DNA from: Eucalyptus grandis
Taxonomy: Eukaryota; Streptophyta; Magnoliopsida; Myrtales; Myrtaceae
Length of the DNA: 64,000 bases
Assembly: GCF_016545825.1 (NCBI RefSeq)
Contig: NC_052620.1
Location: forward strand, 6,324,001-6,388,000
Direction: 5' to 3'
A model generated the notes under the pieces. That model was not told where the DNA came from and did no database searches. It worked only from the letters and a program-made list of their open reading frames with translations. This document shows, in pieces, positions 59,062 through 64,000 of the stretch (position 1 is the first letter of the stretch; each line of letters begins with the position of its first letter). Both the position numbers and the translations under genes were made by a program.

Positions 59062-59130
59062 GAAGATGGAGTGGCGGGAAGGAATGAATGTTCGAATGGG
59101 AGGGGAAAACGTTGGCCGCCTTTAAATACT
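58990..59130 (-). promoter_or_regulatory. TKI1-like core promoter and 5'UTR exon, with E2F-type site
   Basis: Read on the minus strand: TATTTAAAGG (about 59121-59130), then TTCCCGCC (59073-59080), a match to the E2F half-site class, then a CT microsatellite and a splice donor at 58990. The TATA is about 140 bp from that donor. E2F binding is inferred from the motif only. Confidence 0.5.
59019..59054. repeat. (GA)n microsatellite in the TKI1-like 5'UTR
   Basis: About 18 GA dinucleotides; CT on the transcribed strand. CT-rich 5'UTRs are common in plants and can affect expression. Confidence 0.9.
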
Positions 59131-59239
59131 GGGAATCCCCCGTCCTGGACCGGGCCGGTCGGACCGGGCTCGGCTCATTAAGGCTTCTTGGACCGGTCTG
59201 GTTTCCAAGTTTTTTTAAGAAAAAGGAAGAGCTGTTTCT

Positions 59240-60440
59240 CAATTATTTGAAAAGATGATTTCGGAATTTACCTACTTCGAAAATTCGAGGCGTTCTAATT
59301 GAATGGAAGTCCGTAAGATTTGAAAAAATAAAAGTCTTTATGAAATACTTTACTAAAGTCGTGTATATTGTACGGAGTAAGATCAGATCTAGAATTATTA
59401 TAAAATGTGTAATCGGATCATAAGTTTAAATTGAAAATCGTTAATTGAGGCTATCATTCAATGAAACTCTCAAGTATCACATAGATGATTTGAATACGTT
59501 TCGTTGATAAGACTTGTTTTTTGAAAAAAAAAATACACAAACAACTTGTATCGGCTAAATTGTTTAGAAGTTCATGGTCTCGTCATAAGATTGGACTTCC
59601 GAGTCTTTTTCCAAAAAATCTCTATGTTTGATATTTTTTTTTTGGGGAGCTAATTTTAAACCTTGAGATTTTTCGAAAACATCCTCAATCTTGAGACGGG
59701 GATATGTAACCCATATCGAGCTGGAAAAACTAGGAGAGAGTTTTCTTTTGGTCTCCGTATTTCTACGAAAATATTATATTGCATCATATGGTATATTGTA
59801 AAATTTCATTTTGCGTGGATTGGAAGTATAATTTTCCTAAATGCTTTTGATTCTTTATTTTAGAGTTTTCATGCACAAAATAATGCAAGAAAATATCAAA
59901 AAAAGTGAGAATATGTATTTGGAAAATTATGTAACATGACTTCCAACTATGAATGCCAATAGACATAACTAAATGACATATATACCATATAAAAAAAAAT
60001 ACATGAAAAGGAGCAGGATCTTCAGTCTAAAAATAAATGAACCGGAAGGGAAATCAGACTCCTTTTTCTTTTTTCTTTTTAATTTGGCCAAGAAAAATGA
60101 GATTAGATTATAAACTTTACTCTATACATGGATTGGATGGATCCATTAAATTATAAACTTATGTCTCTCCGCACTTGGAGGAAATGGTCTGATTCCATTT
60201 TTCTTTTTTTTCTTTTTTAAAAGCAACAAATTTCTCCTAATTTCTTGCCCTTCTCTTCCTCTATGATTGTTACTTTTGTGCGTTTAGAGTTTGACCTTTT
60301 TTATTTCCAATTTAGACGATGACATGCCATCATTTGCCATGTCATCCCTAGCGTTATACGATTCTGTCATTTGTAGGAAAAAAAAATTAGAACACCATTC
60401 CTATGCTGGTAAAACGCGAAAAGCGTCAGAACTATCAAAA
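59240..60440. other. AT-rich intergenic DNA, no gene seen
   Basis: No conserved coding or RNA signal. Short overlapping open stretches at 59663-59966 lie on both strands. Confidence 0.5.
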
Positions 60441-62440
60441 TCCGTTGCAACAAAATTTTGACTAGCAACTTGTTTGGTCGATTACATTAGTACGTTACCA
60501 ACAATTTTATCAAAATACAATTGTTACTAGATTGTTTTAAATTACCAATTATTTGAATAATTTACCAATATCTATTTACGCACCTTACAAATCTGTTGAA
60601 GTTACTAAATTTCTATTAGAAAATTATCATCTCTTATTTAGATTTACTTGCCAACGTTTATCTAATTATTTTGAAGCTACCAATTGTTCAAATAATTGAT
60701 CAATATCTCTTCGTGAAATTTATTACTCTTATAAGATATAATTAGCATTGGTTTGTGTGATTAACCAAATTTTCACAGCTTAAGTTACTAACATATATTA
60801 GCATCTTCTTCTTCTTCCTTTTTTTGTCAAAACACCAAGTTTTAATTTTCGACCCAAAAAAAAAAAACTTATTTGAGTGAGTTATGTATATTTATTTCAT
60901 TGTTTCAACATTACCAACGGTTCCAATAAATTATCAACAAATGACGTGCTAGATTTACTAATTCTTATTGGAAAATACCAGCTCCTATTCGAGTCCCTTT
61001 ACCCATCTTTATTTGATCACTTGAAATTAGGGAAAAGATTCAAAATGGTCATAAACTTATTACATTTGTGTTGATTTAGTCATAAATCTTTTAATAGTAC
61101 CAATTTAATCTTAAAACTTTCGACCTAGTGTCATTTCAGTCCTTTAAGCTAATTTTGACCAAGTATTATTGATGTGGACACCGGCCGACTCGTGTGGCAC
61201 AACTGACATTAACGTATACATTTTTAAAATTTTTCAAATGTTTTATTTTGTTTTGATTTTTTTCTTTCTTTTGCTAGTGATCAGCCACTAGCCATAGACA
61301 ATGGCTAGCAAGCCATGGTGAAGCCGAGCCCCAACAAGGGTTGGCCTCACTAGATCTGGGCTAGGCGAGGGTTCACATCACCAAATCTGGCAAGGCCGAC
61401 CCTCGCCATGCCCCGGCAAGGCCAGCCCACCCTGCCACGACGGGTGGCAAGCCATCGCTTGTGATCGGTGGCCAGTCACCAAAAAAAGGAAGAAGAAAGG
61501 AGAGAAAAAAATGAAAAAAAAAATATTAAAATATTATTAAAAATTATTCATGTCAGTACTAGTGGTGCCACGTAAGCCACCCGACGTCCATGTTAGTAAT
61601 ATCTAGTTAAAATTAATCAAAAAGACTGAATTGGTACCAGTCAAGAGGTTTAGAACTAGATTGGTACCATTAAAAAGTTTATGATAAAATTAGCACTAAT
61701 GTAATAGGTTTAAGACTTTTCTAACACTTTTCCCTTTGAAATTACGAACCATTCTAGTACTTTACAATGCTTTAGCACTATTTATTTGTTACAACTAATA
61801 CTTGAAAGTTTCCAAAGTACCAATTGTTCTGAAAATATACCCTTTTTATTTGCGTAGCTTGCCGACTATTTAGATTCCTAATTCTTGAGGGAAATTTCCC
61901 GCTGCTATTTGGATCAACGGTTTAACGCTTGGTCTATTAGATAATTTTGAAAATTACCGACCGGTCTTATAGTTCACCTACATTTATTTATAAAGTCACC
62001 AACAAGTTAAAGATACTAACTCCTATATGAAATTACCAACTATTCTAAAAAATTTCAACCACTCCCATAATTTACGCATATTTGTTAACAAAGTTTTATT
62101 AATCAACTCATAAAAAGTATCGACTAATATTTGAGTTAGCTGTGAGCGTTTATCCCATTCTTTTAAAACTACCAATTTTCAAATAATATGTTAATGATTA
62201 TGGCATCTTACCAACTTGGAAAAAAGTTTATAACTTCTATCTGGAATTATTATCGCTATTTTTAGATAATAATATTTATCTGATTTATTTCAAAAGTGCC
62301 AAACATTTCAATGATTTATCAACTTCTACGTGGCGAGCTTACAAACATACTAAAATTATTACTCTTATACAAAATTACCAACTCTTTTCAAAATTAGCAA
62401 CTGCATTCCATTCATTTACCAACAATTATTTGGGGAGCAT
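60440..62440. repeat. Degenerate AT-rich array (ACCAATTnTT / TTTACCAA words)
   Basis: Words such as TTACCAACTATT, ACCAATTGTTC, AATAATTTACCAATAT, TTTATTTACG and TCTTATTTGGATC recur in the same order at about 100-120-bp intervals from 60440 to 61020 and again from 61740 to 62440, with a stray copy at 63170-63310. The block is split by the 707-bp inverted-repeat element. No coding capacity. Confidence 0.6.
61029..61735. mobile_element. Inverted-repeat DNA transposon with 8-bp flanking duplication
   Basis: Left end AGGGAAAAG and right end CTTTTCCCT are perfect 9-bp inverted repeats; similarity continues to about 38 bp (left CATAAACTTATTACATT against right-derived TTAAACCTATTACATT). Flanks TTGAAATT at 61021-61028 and 61736-61743 are identical. 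An 8-bp duplication fits hAT; long inverted ends with 9 bp would fit Mutator, and one extra A makes 9 bp arguable. The 707-bp interior has a GC-rich core (GGCAAGGCCGACCCTCGCC) and no transposase. Related to 46790-47896. Confidence 0.8.
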
Positions 62441-64000
62441 TTTTTCTTTCTAGTCGAAAGAAATATACTATTCATATATCATAATAATACTCGAGAGATA
62501 CATACAAGGCTTTCAAGCCTAACAACTCCCAAATAATTATAAAATGAATCAAAAGCCAAAAAGCAAAAAAGTACACTTTGTACCTAGAAATACCCTCTCA
62601 TATCTTAAAAATAAGTTTGACATTGTAAACCACCAACAGTTGATCACATTTAATGATGAGCACATGTTAAAATCTCCCACTCCATTGTGTCTATGTCGAA
62701 CATTCTCATCACCATCATTGTGCAGGGACACAAGCATCAAAATGTTGAAAAGATACAAATCAAGTACCTAGGAGGAGTTCCTGGATCTATATTTAGATTT
62801 AGTTCAAGAGAGTAAGACCCCCAAAACTTGACCTAAATGTAAATTGGGAGAGGAGAGTGGCTTAACCTTAGAGAGGTTGTGAAGTCACATTACAAACATC
62901 CTCCTTAGTAGTTGTCGATTGGACGAATGGCTGAACCGGTCTTCACATTCACTTAATATCAACTGCAGAAATTCATTCACACACAAACTCCTAGAACAAA
63001 TTGGAAGAAAAAAGAAAGACGATATGCTTCAAAAAAGAGGGAGGCGGGGAGGAAGGAGTCCCTCTCTCTCCCTCAGGATGGCACTGGAGAGAGGCAACGG
63101 CTTTAAGAGAAAAGAAAGGAAATCCTAACCTAGGGTTTAGAGAGAGAGAGAGAGTATCAATAATTACATAAATATACTACTCTTATTAAAGTCACTTATC
63201 AACTTTTATTCGGTCTTTTTAAAGGTACAAATTAATCCAACTATTTATTCACATTTGTTCGAGACATGTGAAGTTACAATCCAATAAACATTGTTATGTG
63301 GAATTAAAAAAGCGGCGATAATTTGTTAATGAAATATGGGAGGTCCCTAAACTTTTTCGACACGTTGAATCTCTGCCCCAAGGCCCTTTTTGTTGAATTA
63401 GATCCTTTGAAATATATATATTCATTTATTCAATTGACCATTCCACTTCAAAACCTAGCGAAAGTGCAAATGTGATGGTTAAGTGCCATGCCGATTCTTA
63501 TGTGGCGGCCAAGTAATGCTTCGAGGTGGTGACCTCTGTCGGAGGCCAGGGTAGAGAGAGAGAGAGAGGCCCAAAGCTTTGGCACGACGGACGGCAACAA
63601 CAACACGATGGATAACGGCTGTGGAACTCGGCACGACATGCGATGAATCTGATGATAATGGCCTTGTAGCATTGACGGGCGGCGGCGATGGCAACATGCT
63701 AGTGTTGATGGCGGCCATGGGACCATCCTAATGTGGGCAGCAGCTTAGTGGGTACAGGCTCGACCTCGGATCGACCGGTGATCTAGGTCGATTGAGGTCG
63801 GCAGCAGCCCTAACCAAGCTCCTCGAGGTCGAGGTCAACGTCAGATGTCAACCATTGCCAAATGTTCTTTCAAACTCGACAAACGTTAAGACACGAGATG
63901 CGACAAACACGATATTTTCTTGCTAAAGTACTCATTTGAACATCAACCTACCGCATTGTCTCCCTCTCACGTCGGCATGCTCTTCTTATTTTCATTGTAT
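62441..64000. other. Repeat-derived intergenic DNA, no gene recognised
   Basis: Open stretches at 62544-62771 and 63448-63726 have no domain I recognise. GA-rich runs at 63055-63085 and 63139-63155. From about 63470 the sequence turns GC-rich (GGCGGCGATGG, GGTCGAGGTC) to the window edge, the style of the transposon cores described above. Confidence 0.45.

Noticed and set aside
1..64000. CRISPR array, prokaryotic operon, integrated virus or plasmid functions
   Set aside because: No regular short repeats with unique spacers, no bacterial ribosome-binding sites or phage-type genes; introns and retroelements show plant nuclear DNA.

Overview
This is plant nuclear DNA. Genes have GT-AG introns, the intergenic DNA is AT-rich and full of LTR-retrotransposon and DNA-transposon remnants, and the proteins belong to plant families (EME1, a TSL-kinase-interacting protein 1-like protein, an RGF/GOLVEN peptide precursor, DUF3511, a group X ERF). 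A woody eudicot is likely. The GC-rich core of two inverted-repeat elements reminds me of Myrtaceae (Eucalyptus-like) repeats, but the species is a guess.

Layout. 1-6600: two LTR retrotransposons in direct contact. The 3' end of one (coiled-coil ORF remnant, polypurine tract, 3' LTR) abuts a decayed Copia element cut in its GAG-pre-integrase domain, as if nested. 6795-8400: an AP2/ERF group X locus with an intact DNA-binding domain but a start-less 5' exon remnant and a frame-broken 3' end. 9128-11288: a TGGGCC/telo-box/TATA promoter followed by six tandem U14 C/D snoRNA genes on a ~291-bp repeat. 12.85-15.45 kb: a SINE-like unit and a ~1.05-kb non-coding LTR element. 16200-16559 (minus): a two-exon RGF/GOLVEN/CLEL precursor ending in a 13-residue DY...PPIHN peptide. 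19.9-25.8 kb: a TRIM-like element, a 266-bp tandem duplication, a solo-LTR-like block split by a TIR transposon, and a degenerate minisatellite.

26543-43094: EME1, the non-catalytic partner of MUS81, in 12 exons that join without a frame break (591 aa). Its 5-kb intron 6 holds a hAT element with perfect 8-bp target duplications. 44678-44944: a DUF3511 protein. 46.8-48.7 kb: inverted-repeat element and tail-to-tail Copia gag fragments. 53700-57153 (minus): a TKI1-like gene, seven coding exons plus a 5'UTR exon at ~59.0 kb. 59.2-64 kb: repeats, including an AT-rich array split by a 707-bp inverted-repeat transposon.

The genes do not form a pathway cluster. EME1 and the TKI1-like gene both carry E2F-type sites at their 5' ends, which would fit S-phase expression (inference). 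The strongest non-obvious signals are the six-copy U14 array and the split RGF/GOLVEN gene, neither of which shows as a long open reading frame.
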